Positions 8,152 to 16,904 of a stretch of 64,000 bases of DNA are shown piece after piece. Both the position numbers and the translations under genes were made by a program. The notes beneath the pieces are model-generated. The model was given only the letters and a program-made list of their open reading frames with translations, made no database searches and was not told where the DNA came from. The DNA is from Bacteroides sp. (lineage in GTDB: Bacteria; Bacteroidota; Bacteroidia; Bacteroidales; Bacteroidaceae): positions 43,245 to 107,244 of the forward strand of contig JAJQDI010000016.1 of NCBI GenBank assembly GCA_021202275.1. Reading direction: 5' to 3'. Every line of letters begins with the position of its first letter. Position 1 is the first letter of the stretch.

Positions 8152-9105
8152 TCATTGTAGATATGGAGTGTGCTCCGGCATTTGTATTCCGTGGCACATC
8201 CTGCCGGAGAACTTCGTGTGGTTGTTTCCTCGTCGTATATATATATATATATATATATTCAGATCGTACAGGTAATTCCTTTGTGGAACAGGGAGAGTCG
8301 TTGTAAACTCTTGCTCTTCCGTACTGTTGTTGAGATGTGTATAGATCGTGATGGCAGGAGCCTGTGCCGCTTCATACACATAGGTGATGCTTGTATAGGC
8401 CTCTGCTCCATTATCTGTAAGAGGAAGTGCGGCGGCATAATTGAAATAATCTGTTACAGGAAGCACTTCTGTCAGGTTCTCTACTACATGTGTATATTTG
8501 GCTGCTTTTTGTATCAGGAAGCTGTTGACCGTACTTAATTCCGCTCCTTCCGGGAAACGCAGGGTGATACGGAATTTGGCACAGGTCCGGGTCAGTGGTA
8601 CATAGACCGGCAAGTTGGAACTGTCTGTAAAGTCGACATTATCGGTATGTCCGAACATACAAAATCCATCAGAAGGATCCAGGGTGTTATTCTTGTCTAT
8701 TTCAGGTGTGAAAAGCGCCCTCATCTCACTCAGGTCTGTCAGTGCATTTAGATCACTCTCATCGTCGTAATTGGCAATGACATATACATCTTTAGTCTGC
8801 AGATCCGATGCTTCTATGGGCAAGGTGATGATCTGTTCTTGGTTGGATATGGAAAACCCCGTATATACATATTTATATATAATGGCAGTCGAAGAGGGAT
8901 CTGTGAAAAAGATGCTCAGGTTCTTTACAGTCTGCTCCACAGCCAGATTGTCTGCGTTTATGGTGCGTGTCCATCCTCCGGAACGCTGTCCCATCCGGAT
9001 AGTTACTGTTTTTGCTTCCGGAGCCTCTTCCGGTTCACTTTGTACGCAGCTACTGATAGAGAGGAGAGTGATCAGTAGCCCTATATAACCATTTATTTTT
9101 CTCAT
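8152..9105 (-). CDS. Mfa/FimB-like fimbrial lipoprotein with a repeat-controlled C-terminus
   Basis: This is the fourth gene of the fimbrial operon. ATG 9105 lies 7 bp after the previous stop (a TTG at 9120 is also in frame). The 317-residue product begins with a lipoprotein signal (LLITLLSISSC) and has the fimbrillin-like N-domain (TVKNLSIFFTD, DVYVIANYDDES) and the C-domain strand RNYLYDLNIYI. That strand runs into an uninterrupted (AT)11 tract, read as IYIYIYI, and then a 27-residue tail ending at 8152. Changing the repeat number gives different tails: 9 or 12 units open a frame to 8103 with a hydrophilic tail ending VEEWSDTVAQR, and 10 or 13 units stop at 8135. The hydrophilic tail looks more protein-like, so the present state may be an altered phase. 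Confidence 0.8.
   Translation of the reverse strand: MRKINGYIGLLITLLSISSCVQSEPEEAPEAKTVTIRMGQRSGGWTRTINADNLAVEQTVKNLSIFFTDPSSTAIIYKYVYTGFSISNQEQIITLPIEASDLQTKDVYVIANYDDESDLNALTDLSEMRALFTPEIDKNNTLDPSDGFCMFGHTDNVDFTDSSNLPVYVPLTRTCAKFRITLRFPEGAELSTVNSFLIQKAAKYTHVVENLTEVLPVTDYFNYAAALPLTDNGAEAYTSITYVYEAAQAPAITIYTHLNNSTEEQEFTTTLPVPQRNYLYDLNIYIYIYIRRGNNHTKFSGRMCHGIQMPEHTPYLQ
8236..8258. repeat. Uninterrupted TA dinucleotide repeat (11.5 units) inside the terminal fimbrial gene
   Basis: Twenty-three consecutive alternating T/A bases lie inside the coding frame near its 3' end. Each gain or loss of a unit shifts the frame. The three possible frames all close within about 50 bp (stops at 8152, 8135 and 8103), so slippage swaps the C-terminus rather than abolishing the protein. 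Confidence 0.95.
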
Positions 9106-9112
9106 AGACTTC

Positions 9113-10912
9113 TTATTCAATAGGTCTTACACAGCGGGATACAGTGCTGCTGTAATCGTATCTTCTGAATTCATGGTAGAGTATCTTGTCCCAATTGTCA
9201 CGATCGGACGGACTGAGGTATCCGGAACCGTACCAGAATGCTTTTACCTGAATGACGACTTCGTTGTAGTACCAGGTTTCACTTTCGGTGGTTCCCGGAG
9301 GAGATTCGTAAGGCCATCCGTTGGGAAAATCCTCTTCCCGTACCATGATGTCTCCCGGAGTAAAGTAGTCGTCTACAATATTCATTTTAGTATCTTCTAT
9401 CTCATCTTCCCAGTTATTGGTCGGATACAGTACGGATTGTGAAAGGTCTGCCCCGGTGAGCTTTTCTAAGAGTTCTCCGGCAGCCTGCCGGAATGCCAGC
9501 GGGTAGTAGGGGATCTCCGGGTGGTCTGCTGCCAGCCAGGTATTGGACAGATATACGTTATAAGCAGCATCTACAATAGCTAAAAAGGAGAGGAGCTCAC
9601 AGGAGTTGATCAGCCTCCAGCCACTTCCGTACTTTTTCTCACAGTAATAGGGTGGATCTCCTCTGATAATGGTGGGTCCCTGTATCTCAGGATCCCAATA
9701 ATTGACCACATCGTTGTATGCTCCCTGTAGTCCTTGTGTCAGGTATTCGTTGTGAGACAGGATCTCTACTTTGCCACATTCGGTGGTGATAATGATACTT
9801 GAATCCGTAGGTTCTACGGGTGGGATGGTGATCTGTGTATCTCCCTGGAAGAGGTATTGGTAAGCGTCTTGTTGCCAGTCTTTCACATACGTAATGATCT
9901 GCAGACCCCCTGCCGAGTCTAAATAGGCATTGATAATATAATGATAGTTGCGGATCACACTGTAGTCCGATAGATTGCTGATGTCTCTGCGCTGAAGTAT
10001 CAGACCGCTTTTCTTAGGATCGCTCTCTATAGGATAGGTCTGGTTGTTGATTTCCAATAGGGTATACATTGTACCTCCTGTCGGGACCAGGAACTCCGGT
10101 ATGTAGAATATCACCGACCCGATGCTGTCCCGGCCATAGTCAAGACCCACAAGAGACCCTTCGGGAATACTTTCTACGGGACCGTTGTAAGCCGCGTCTA
10201 CAGGAGGTACGGATAGTCTGGAAGCTACTTGTTCCAATAAAACAGAAGTGATCGACTGATCGGGGACTTCGCCACCTGATACCTTCTTCCGGAAGATCAC
10301 CTCTACTTTGGCCAATGCCCGGATCAGTTCTACTCTTCCATTGGGTACAGGCAACACTGCCGGATTGGTTTCGGTACCCCCTTCCGCCACGGTTATATCC
10401 GTGTATACTGCTGACATCACAAAGCGTCCTTCCCGGCTGGTGGCATCCGGAATGAAGTCGGGGTTGTAGTCTAATGTGGTGAAACGGGTATCGGTCTGGA
10501 ATTCCGACTCGTTGTCGATGCTTATCAGAGCCTCGGTGAAATTGTCCGGATATACCGTTTCGTTAGCAATGAAATAGAAATTAAATGTTCCGAGAGGTAG
10601 GGCCACAGCTTTACTTTTTTGTGAGAATCCATCCAGGAAATACAACTTCTGATTGAATACGATCTCTCCGTTGTCGGACTGGAAAACAAGCATTCTCAGT
10701 TCATCCACACGGTCTTCCCAGAATTCATCGTCTTCGTTGATACTATATCCCGAAGCATTCAGTGACAAAGAGATCATGGCTTCGTCCGGCCCGTTATTTT
10801 TCCTGGGGTCATCTTGTACACAGGAGAGGGTCAGAAAGAGGATCAGACAAAGCAGGTAACCTGTATTCTTCGGGATCAGATAGCTTCTCATATAGGGTAG
10901 CTTTTTTTTCAT
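9113..10912 (-). CDS. Large fimbrial tip-type subunit lipoprotein
   Basis: The 599-residue protein has a lipoprotein signal (LLCLILFLTLSC, Cys near residue 31) and a fimbrillin-type body of about 330 residues (DELRMLVFQSDNGEIVFNQ, FNFYFIANE, NYHYIINAYL). A C-terminal extension of about 200 residues contains KKYGSGWRLINSCELLSFL, resembling the GWRLPT-type lectin-like module found in many Bacteroidetes surface proteins. This layout suits an adhesive tip subunit. ATG 10912 is 2 bp after the anchor gene stop, so translation is coupled. The start region has an eight-A run just after the ATG. Confidence 0.8.
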   Translation of the reverse strand: MKKKLPYMRSYLIPKNTGYLLCLILFLTLSCVQDDPRKNNGPDEAMISLSLNASGYSINEDDEFWEDRVDELRMLVFQSDNGEIVFNQKLYFLDGFSQKSKAVALPLGTFNFYFIANETVYPDNFTEALISIDNESEFQTDTRFTTLDYNPDFIPDATSREGRFVMSAVYTDITVAEGGTETNPAVLPVPNGRVELIRALAKVEVIFRKKVSGGEVPDQSITSVLLEQVASRLSVPPVDAAYNGPVESIPEGSLVGLDYGRDSIGSVIFYIPEFLVPTGGTMYTLLEINNQTYPIESDPKKSGLILQRRDISNLSDYSVIRNYHYIINAYLDSAGGLQIITYVKDWQQDAYQYLFQGDTQITIPPVEPTDSSIIITTECGKVEILSHNEYLTQGLQGAYNDVVNYWDPEIQGPTIIRGDPPYYCEKKYGSGWRLINSCELLSFLAIVDAAYNVYLSNTWLAADHPEIPYYPLAFRQAAGELLEKLTGADLSQSVLYPTNNWEDEIEDTKMNIVDDYFTPGDIMVREEDFPNGWPYESPPGTTESETWYYNEVVIQVKAFWYGSGYLSPSDRDNWDKILYHEFRRYDYSSTVSRCVRPIE

Positions 10913-10914
10913 TT

Positions 10915-11856
10915 TTACATTTCAGTCTCGTAGCTGTGTACCAGCCACTCGTTTACACGTATTTCTGTGATGACGTAGGTGCCGCAATCGCAGGGATCTT
11001 CTGTAGTAAACCGGATGGTAAAATCATGATCACATGCCAGGTTCACTTCCGGGTTTTTGAGGATAAGTGCTCCCAGCAGGCTTCCCCTGTAGATCTCGGT
11101 TCCGGAGGTTTTATTTCTGATGACGATGGTATTCTCGTACCCGGTAGACAACTTCAGCAGTGTGAAAGTGGCTTTTGGCGGATCTGCGTCTTCCGAACCG
11201 TTGGGAATGTATTGAAGGGTATCGTCTGAGGCGAGTGTACCATTGATATTCATCGAGCCGGCGTTGGACTCTATCAGGATCTGATACAGATCCGGCCGTT
11301 CCAATCCTTCTACGGAAATGGTGATACGGTTGGTTACCTCGAGCATATTCACATAGACTTTCTCAAAAAGTGGATCTGTAGTCTGGTTCTCCTCTATATA
11401 GAAAGCCTGGCTCTCTCCGTAGAATATCTTCTCTCCTGAGAGATCATACGCGCGTTCCGCCTCTCTCCGGATACGGAACAGCAGATCGTTCTTATGAGTA
11501 GTACCGTTGTGAAGCTCTTCTATGGTAAAATTTGATTCATCGATACCCGACCACGCGACAACTGTGTATAAGCCACTGCCAACTTCCATTTGCTGGAAGT
11601 ATCCACTGTGTAGTTCGGAAAGAGAGCTCCGGGTATAGTTGACTAATTTGTTCTCTTTATCAAATACGGCAAGAAGAATATCTTGTATCTCCTGCGGGTA
11701 CACAGTGTCCGACTCGCAGATGCTCCTGGAATAGAAATAAACATCTATTCCCTGGTTTCCGCAAGCAGGGGTAGAGTCTCCTTTGATACAGCCGGATAAG
11801 AGAGACAGGATCACCAGGCAGGTTCCCAGCAAAAGGGCGTAGCGTAAATTCATCAT
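10915..11856 (-). CDS. FimB/Mfa2-family fimbrial anchor lipoprotein
   Basis: The 313-residue protein starts at the ATG-ATG pair 11856/11853 (a TTG at 11871 is also in frame). It has a classic lipobox LSLLSGC and the Mfa2/FimB features DILLAVFDKENKLVNYT, GLYTVVAWSGID and LACDHDFTIRF. In Porphyromonas this protein anchors the fimbria to the outer membrane and limits its length; the same role is inferred here from family and gene order. Its end motif EIRVNEWLVHSYETEM mirrors the C-terminus of the major subunit (ALNWIVHSYDIDL). Confidence 0.88.
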   Translation of the reverse strand: MMNLRYALLLGTCLVILSLLSGCIKGDSTPACGNQGIDVYFYSRSICESDTVYPQEIQDILLAVFDKENKLVNYTRSSLSELHSGYFQQMEVGSGLYTVVAWSGIDESNFTIEELHNGTTHKNDLLFRIRREAERAYDLSGEKIFYGESQAFYIEENQTTDPLFEKVYVNMLEVTNRITISVEGLERPDLYQILIESNAGSMNINGTLASDDTLQYIPNGSEDADPPKATFTLLKLSTGYENTIVIRNKTSGTEIYRGSLLGALILKNPEVNLACDHDFTIRFTTEDPCDCGTYVITEIRVNEWLVHSYETEM

Positions 11857-11879
11857 CGATAATAGGATCAAAGGTGAGT

Positions 11880-11915
11880 ATATTACCTGCTCTTTGGGTT
11901 CAGAGCAGGTAATAT
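11880..11915. promoter_or_regulatory. Perfect 14-bp hairpin between major and anchor fimbrial genes
   Basis: ATATTACCTGCTCT (11880-11893) pairs exactly with AGAGCAGGTAATAT (11902-11915) around an 8-nt loop. No T-tract follows on the minus strand. It therefore looks like an mRNA-processing or stability element, or a leaky attenuator, giving more major subunit than downstream subunits. Confidence 0.7.
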
Positions 11916-11925
11916 GGAATGTATA

Positions 11926-13326
11926 TTATAAATCTATATCGTAAGAATGTACGATCCAGTTCAATGCGGTGACCTCAACAGTCATATAGGTCTGTTCAGG
12001 AGTAAGCGGATCTATCGGATCTATCGGTGATTCCGGTTCGTCGGGGTTGACCGGCTTCGGGTCGGGATTGGCAGGATTAGTGGTATCCGGATCTTCCGGA
12101 TACAAGGGATTCCAGGTATGTCCCAGATCTTTGAATCCTGTGATATTTATGTGATAGATATTGTTTCTTATTACCGGAGAATTCAGCGGAGCTTCGATAT
12201 TGTCCGGATTAAGCCATGCGTAGTAGAGCATTTCTCCCTGCTGGTATACAGCTACTTTCTGGTTTTGTACCGCGTTTAATGCAGCCTGCTTGTTGGAATA
12301 GATCAGACCATCCGACTGTCCTACATAGAACGTACCGTTTGTCAGTGTCCCTCCGTCTACTATGGCAGATGCGGTAGGAGTCAGTTTTGCACGTACCAAT
12401 ACATACGCTGTATTTCCTTTCCTGTAACCGGTTGTTTTTATATCACCCGATTGATGGGTGTTTTCGAACAGGAATTTGCCCGGCAAAGATTTGTAACCAT
12501 CGCTGGCGGTCGGTAAGGTGGGTACGGGAGAGGGAGTAGAAAGGTCGGAATAGTCGTAATAGGTATTAGCCTGACCTACGTATTCTCCTAACTCCGGTAC
12601 ATAATTGTATCCGTAGGTTATATATCCGGGCTGTTCCATGAAGTAGATTTTCTTTGTTCCCTGTGCCACAGAGTAAGTTATGTTGGATATCGTACCAATG
12701 GTTGTACCTTCACTGTTTGCCAGTGTATTGCCTGCGGTAGTCGTTACGATCACACGGGAAGCCATGCGGGTTACATCTACGGATATGTGGTTGGTTCCCA
12801 GCACTACAGCACTCTTAGGGATATCCGGCTCGATGATCACGGAACTGGCTTTTCCGGTCATGGTGATCACGTCGTACTCCACTCCGTTCTGTGTAACGAT
12901 CTCTGCTAATCCGTCTGTATCGACTAAAGCATCTTCACTTGTGATGGAGGTATCCAGGGGAAACGGACTGTTCAGTACAATATATACGGTTTTTGTACCG
13001 GAAGTTGTTCTGAAAGGTTCACTCGGAGAAACTATGGTGCCGGTAGAAGAGATACCGCTACCAGAGAACCGTTTGGCTTCTATAGTACCGTCACCGGATC
13101 TCATGTAAATATCCAGAGTCAATATACCGTCATTTCCTTCATACTCTCCGTCCTGATTGTAATCTTCCGGTAAGGCTCGGGTCGGATTGGCTCCGGGAAG
13201 GTATACGGAGAAATTCACATACGTTGGTACACCTTCCTGTACACGATTGCCGGAGGTGTCGTCGTTGCTGCAGGCAACCAAAATTGCTCCCGTAAAAAGA
13301 GCGAACAGGTACTTTCCTGAATTCAT
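11926..13326 (-). CDS. Mfa1-family major fimbrial subunit
   Basis: The 466-residue lipoprotein has Cys19 in GAILVACSNDD, with Arg at position 54 in the NPTRALPEDYNQDG segment, where Rgp-type proteases cleave in related fimbrillins. The middle contains the fimbrillin core (ILTLDIYMRSGDGTIEA, KTVYIVLNSP, TRMASRVIVTT) and NPVIRNNIYHINITGF. A Pro/Asp-rich insert, DPDTTNPANPDPKPVNPDEP, precedes the terminal strand MTVEVTALNWIVHSYDIDL, as in other Mfa1 subunits that polymerise by strand exchange. It is the first gene of the operon and starts at ATG 13326. No clear TAnnTTTG was found upstream in 13327-13550. Confidence 0.9.
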   Translation of the reverse strand: MNSGKYLFALFTGAILVACSNDDTSGNRVQEGVPTYVNFSVYLPGANPTRALPEDYNQDGEYEGNDGILTLDIYMRSGDGTIEAKRFSGSGISSTGTIVSPSEPFRTTSGTKTVYIVLNSPFPLDTSITSEDALVDTDGLAEIVTQNGVEYDVITMTGKASSVIIEPDIPKSAVVLGTNHISVDVTRMASRVIVTTTAGNTLANSEGTTIGTISNITYSVAQGTKKIYFMEQPGYITYGYNYVPELGEYVGQANTYYDYSDLSTPSPVPTLPTASDGYKSLPGKFLFENTHQSGDIKTTGYRKGNTAYVLVRAKLTPTASAIVDGGTLTNGTFYVGQSDGLIYSNKQAALNAVQNQKVAVYQQGEMLYYAWLNPDNIEAPLNSPVIRNNIYHINITGFKDLGHTWNPLYPEDPDTTNPANPDPKPVNPDEPESPIDPIDPLTPEQTYMTVEVTALNWIVHSYDIDL

Positions 13327-13910
13327 AATTTCAACTTTAAATTAATTACTGACTATTCTTTAATCTGTTTCTTGGTATTTGTAAGAATGCCTTGTACGAT
13401 TGATCCCTGTAAAGGGTTGGTATTGAGATATGAATGTTGGGAATGTTGCGTTTCTTTATGTAAAAAATATCCTAATTCCAGCATAGCGGTTCCCATACAT
13501 TAACTAAAAATTGTTTGTATAACGCAGGGAATTATAGAAAGTTTTTAAATAAGAAAGAAAAAAATGAAATGAAAGGATAATTTTTTTGTGTCTGTTAAGA
13601 ATGGAACAGAAACAGAATGTATGGAAAAAAGAACTATCAGAAAGGTAATGGGAAGAAAATGAATTTATTAAAACCTCAGGTAAATCCCTGTTCCCGTGAA
13701 AAGAGACAAGTGGCCGTGTTTCTATTTTCCTTTATTGCTGATGGGTATAAGCAAGTGCAGATCGTATGGCAACAGAGAAGGACTTTATATCGGTTAAATA
13801 AGGTTAACTCCTCTTTATACTCAGGTATTCCTGAAATCTTTCCTGACCTGTTCTCGTTATTTGTAGTACGATTTACAGAAATGAATGTAGAAATTTAAAA
13901 TGGAAGAGTT
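13327..13910. other. 584-bp intergenic region between divergent fimbrial and PepSY genes
   Basis: This AT-rich region must hold the fimbrial promoter and the PepSY-gene promoter. I find neither a clean TAnnTTTG nor a pair of inverted repeats of the kind that bound Bacteroides invertible promoters. A short open frame at 13617-13898 (+) has no signal or family resemblance and is not called. Confidence 0.4.
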
Positions 13911-14348
13911 ATGAAAAAGTTCTTTACTGGTTTGATGTTCCTGTTGTTGGCTGTCCCGTTTGTACATGCCGATGATATTACCAAGGATGAAACGAAATTG
14001 CCGGCCGAAGCCCGTAGCTTTATTAAACAGCATTTTTCCAATATGGAGATATCCCATATCAAGATAGATAAAGAATTATTGAGAGCGGATAAGTATGATG
14101 TCATTTTTACCAACGGTATCGAGATCGAGTTTGACCATGAAGGAAACTGGAAAGAAATTGATGGGAAACATCATACGGTACCCTCCTCTGTGTTGCCGGA
14201 TAAAATAAGAAATTACATCAGCAGTAATTTCAATGGAGAACATGTAACGAAAGTGGAACGTACAAGCAGCAGGTATGAAGTGGAATTGAATAATGACAGG
14301 ACACTGAAATTTGACAAGGATGGAAATTTCCTGAAATTGGATGATTGA
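13911..14348 (+). CDS. Periplasmic PepSY-like (BLIP-fold) protein
   Basis: The 145-residue protein has a signal peptide (MKKFFTGLMFLLLAVPFVHA). Two PepSY-like units follow, each with the pattern LPAEARSFIKQHF / LPDKIRNYISSNF, then an alternating strand segment (YDVIFTNGIEIEFDHEGNW / YEVELNNDRTLKFDKDGNF). This matches the Bacteroidetes tandem PepSY-like family (PF11396 type). The function of that family is not established; peptidase inhibition or ligand binding is usually proposed. It is monocistronic, closed by a bidirectional terminator. Confidence 0.85.
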   Translation: MKKFFTGLMFLLLAVPFVHADDITKDETKLPAEARSFIKQHFSNMEISHIKIDKELLRADKYDVIFTNGIEIEFDHEGNWKEIDGKHHTVPSSVLPDKIRNYISSNFNGEHVTKVERTSSRYEVELNNDRTLKFDKDGNFLKLDD

Positions 14349-14380
14349 GGAATATAGACTTGCAAAGATAATTTCTGTAT

Positions 14381-14436
14381 AAAAGAATACTTTTGGCCCG
14401 GATCCTGATCCTGTATATCGCCAAAAGTATTCTTTT
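14381..14436. terminator. Bidirectional terminator between PepSY and serine dehydratase genes
   Basis: AAAAGAATACTTTTGGC (14381-14397) pairs perfectly with 14420-14436. It has A-rich and T-rich flanks on both strands and serves the two convergent genes. Confidence 0.85.
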
Positions 14437-14455
14437 CTTTTAATACATCTGATCG

Positions 14456-15664
14456 TTACATCTGTTCGTAATCTTTGGCCAGGCCGCCTTCGCTGGTCTC
14501 TTTGTAGAGAGAAGGAAGATCGTGGCCGGTCTGCTTCATTACAGCCACTACTTTGTCAAAGGATACCCGATGCATTCCATCTGTGAAAGAGGAGTAGAGA
14601 TTGGCATCCAGGGCACGGGCTGCCGCATAGGCATTCCTTTCGATGCAGGGGATCTGTACCAACCCGCATACGGGATCGCAGGTCATGCCCAGATGGTGTT
14701 CTAATCCCATCTCCGCGGCATATTCGATTTGTGCCGGACTGCCTCCAAACAGTTGATTGGCCGCGGCGGAAGCCATGGCACAGGCCACACCTACTTCTCC
14801 CTGACAACCTACTTCCGCTCCGGAGATGGAAGCGTTGGATTTGACTATGTTTCCGATAAGACCGGCTGTGGCGAGGGCTCGAAGGATGCGCAGGTCGCTG
14901 AAGTCGCGGCTCTTTTGCAGGTGATACAGGACAGCGGGTACTACTCCGCACGACCCACAGGTAGGAGCAGTGACAATTTTTCCTCCCGATGCGTTCTGTT
15001 CGCTTACCGCCAGAGCATAGGCGAAAACAAGCCCTCTGGATCGCAGAGAGTCTTTGTAGCCCGTAGCCCGTATGTAATAAGTAGAAGCTTTTCTTCTGAG
15101 GTTCAGCGGCCCGGGCAGTACACCTTCTTCTTCCAGTCCTTGCCGGATAGACTCTTTCATGGTATCCCATACCGTTGCCAGATAGTCCCAGATATCGGAG
15201 TCTTCGCGCTCTTTTACGTATTCCCAATAACTTTTTCCGGTATGTTCGCACCAGGTGAGGATCTCCGTCATGCTATTCATGGAATAGACTTCGGGCTGCT
15301 CGATGGAAGAGGTCTGACCGTCTTCTGCCAGTGCCCCGCCACCTATGCTGTAGACTGTCCAGCTGTCGGAAATGCCCCCGGTACTGTCTGTTGCTTCGAA
15401 CCTCATGCCGTTCGGATGAAACGGAAGGAAGATCTTTGGCTCCCAGAGCAGTTCCACCGGAGCCACCGGTTCCAGTGTGTCGAGGATGGCTACATCTGTC
15501 ATGTGTCCCTTACCCGTAGCTGCCAGGCTACCGTACAACGTGACACGATAGGAGGGGGAAGCAGGGTTGCGTTTGAGGAATAGTTCAGCAGCTTTTCTGG
15601 GTCCCATGGTATGGCTACTGGAAGGACCGGTGCCAATGCGGTACAGTTCTTTGATCGATTTCAT
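14456..15664 (-). CDS. sdaA: L-serine ammonia-lyase (iron-sulfur type)
   Basis: The enzyme deaminates L-serine to pyruvate using a [4Fe-4S] cluster rather than PLP. The 402-residue single chain contains both the beta domain (GPSSSHTMGPRKAAE at residues 13-27) and the alpha domain with cluster cysteines in APTCGSCGVVPA and CDPVCGLVQIPC. It is full length and starts at ATG 15664. The gene stands alone and faces the PepSY gene across a shared terminator. Confidence 0.95.
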   Translation of the reverse strand: MKSIKELYRIGTGPSSSHTMGPRKAAELFLKRNPASPSYRVTLYGSLAATGKGHMTDVAILDTLEPVAPVELLWEPKIFLPFHPNGMRFEATDSTGGISDSWTVYSIGGGALAEDGQTSSIEQPEVYSMNSMTEILTWCEHTGKSYWEYVKEREDSDIWDYLATVWDTMKESIRQGLEEEGVLPGPLNLRRKASTYYIRATGYKDSLRSRGLVFAYALAVSEQNASGGKIVTAPTCGSCGVVPAVLYHLQKSRDFSDLRILRALATAGLIGNIVKSNASISGAEVGCQGEVGVACAMASAAANQLFGGSPAQIEYAAEMGLEHHLGMTCDPVCGLVQIPCIERNAYAAARALDANLYSSFTDGMHRVSFDKVVAVMKQTGHDLPSLYKETSEGGLAKDYEQM

Positions 15665-15729
15665 CCGGAGGCAGATTATTCAAATGTATACGTATATTTT
15701 TCCCTCTCCGGATTGTGTCCGGAAAAGGT

Positions 15730-16770
15730 TCAGTTCCATCCTTTTTTCCTGAAATACAAAGATACGACAAAAGCCATGGTGATCATCACAATCCAGGCGA
15801 AAATATATCCGTACTCCCAGTTCAGTTCCGGCATGTTGTTGAAATTCATTCCCCATACACCTGCCAGGAAAGTCAGGGGAATAAATATGGTAGAAACTAC
15901 TGTCAATCTTTTCATGATATCGTTCCTGCGCAGGTCGTTGTTGGAGATGTAGAGGTCGACCAGTGAAGAAAGTGTCTCCCTGCAGATCTCAATGGTTTGC
16001 AGGATCAGTTGCAAGTGATCGTTGACATCGTTATAGAAAGGGCGGGTAACTTTATGGATCGTACCGTTGCTTAACCGGAAGAGTTTCACATATTGCTCTT
16101 TCAGAGGCAGAATGGACCGTTTGATGGTCATGTAATGCCGGCGCAGGCGTTGGATGCGTATGCCTATATCTCGGTTGTTATGAATGGTGAGCAACTCCTC
16201 TTCCAGGTCTTCCAGCGCATCGTCTATATTGGTTACCAGGACAGTGTAATCTGCCATCACACTGTTGAGCAGTACACTGAACAGATAATCAGATTGTCGG
16301 TTCCATATTTTCAGGATGTTTTTCCGCAGAGCCGCAGTGACATCACTGAAAAAATCATCTGCCTGTTCCAGAAAAGTCAGTACGAAGTTGTTTCCCAGGA
16401 TCAGACACAATTGCTGCTGCTCCACTTCATCATCATCCAGTTCGGGCAGGTAGAAAAGTTTGGTGATCAGTACGGTGTATGTATCATGCTCTTCTATCTT
16501 CGTAGGCTGATTGGCATTGAGAATGTCCTGGATCACCAGGAAGTCTATGCTGAAATTGTGGCAGACCTCACGGATGACTTCCGTATCCTGCAACCCCCGG
16601 ATCTGTAGCCAGTTGACTCCCTCGCTTTTTATATGTGTACGGATAACAGAAAAATCTTTAGATGATTTTTCCGCCATCCCTTCCGGACCGTAGGTATACA
16701 GGTAGAGCTTGGTCGGGGTAGGACTCTGACCCATATACGAAAGATTTTCACTAAGTAAGTTGTTCTTCAT
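15730..16770 (-). CDS. corA: CorA-family magnesium/cobalt transporter
   Basis: CorA forms a pentameric Mg2+ channel in the inner membrane. The C-terminus shows the two membrane helices with the signature GMN (LAGVWGMNFNNMPELNWEYG) between them, after a long cytoplasmic coiled-coil stalk. The start is taken at the ATG coding MKNNLLSENLSYMGQ, giving 346 residues; a TTG 57 bp upstream would add 19. A TCCGGA/TCCGGA hairpin lies at about 15703-15728, just past the stop codon. Confidence 0.92.
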   Translation of the reverse strand: MKNNLLSENLSYMGQSPTPTKLYLYTYGPEGMAEKSSKDFSVIRTHIKSEGVNWLQIRGLQDTEVIREVCHNFSIDFLVIQDILNANQPTKIEEHDTYTVLITKLFYLPELDDDEVEQQQLCLILGNNFVLTFLEQADDFFSDVTAALRKNILKIWNRQSDYLFSVLLNSVMADYTVLVTNIDDALEDLEEELLTIHNNRDIGIRIQRLRRHYMTIKRSILPLKEQYVKLFRLSNGTIHKVTRPFYNDVNDHLQLILQTIEICRETLSSLVDLYISNNDLRRNDIMKRLTVVSTIFIPLTFLAGVWGMNFNNMPELNWEYGYIFAWIVMITMAFVVSLYFRKKGWN

Positions 16771-16904
16771 ATCGGAGTGTTTTCCGGTTGTTTCCGGTAG
16801 GGAAACATCCGGAATGACAACAGGCAACTCCGATGGATTGTTTGCGGTATGTGTATTTTATCTTCGGGTCCGGTGTCTCTTTTGCTGCAATCTGGCCTGA
16901 TCTG

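Noticed and set aside
13617..13898. 93-codon open frame upstream of the PepSY gene
   Set aside because: It has no family resemblance, no signal peptide and a low-complexity start. The region more likely holds promoters.
14556..15583. Long open frames on both strands inside the serine dehydratase gene (231 and 284 codons)
   Set aside because: They are shadows of sdaA, whose frame carries the iron-sulfur cysteine motifs and full family length.
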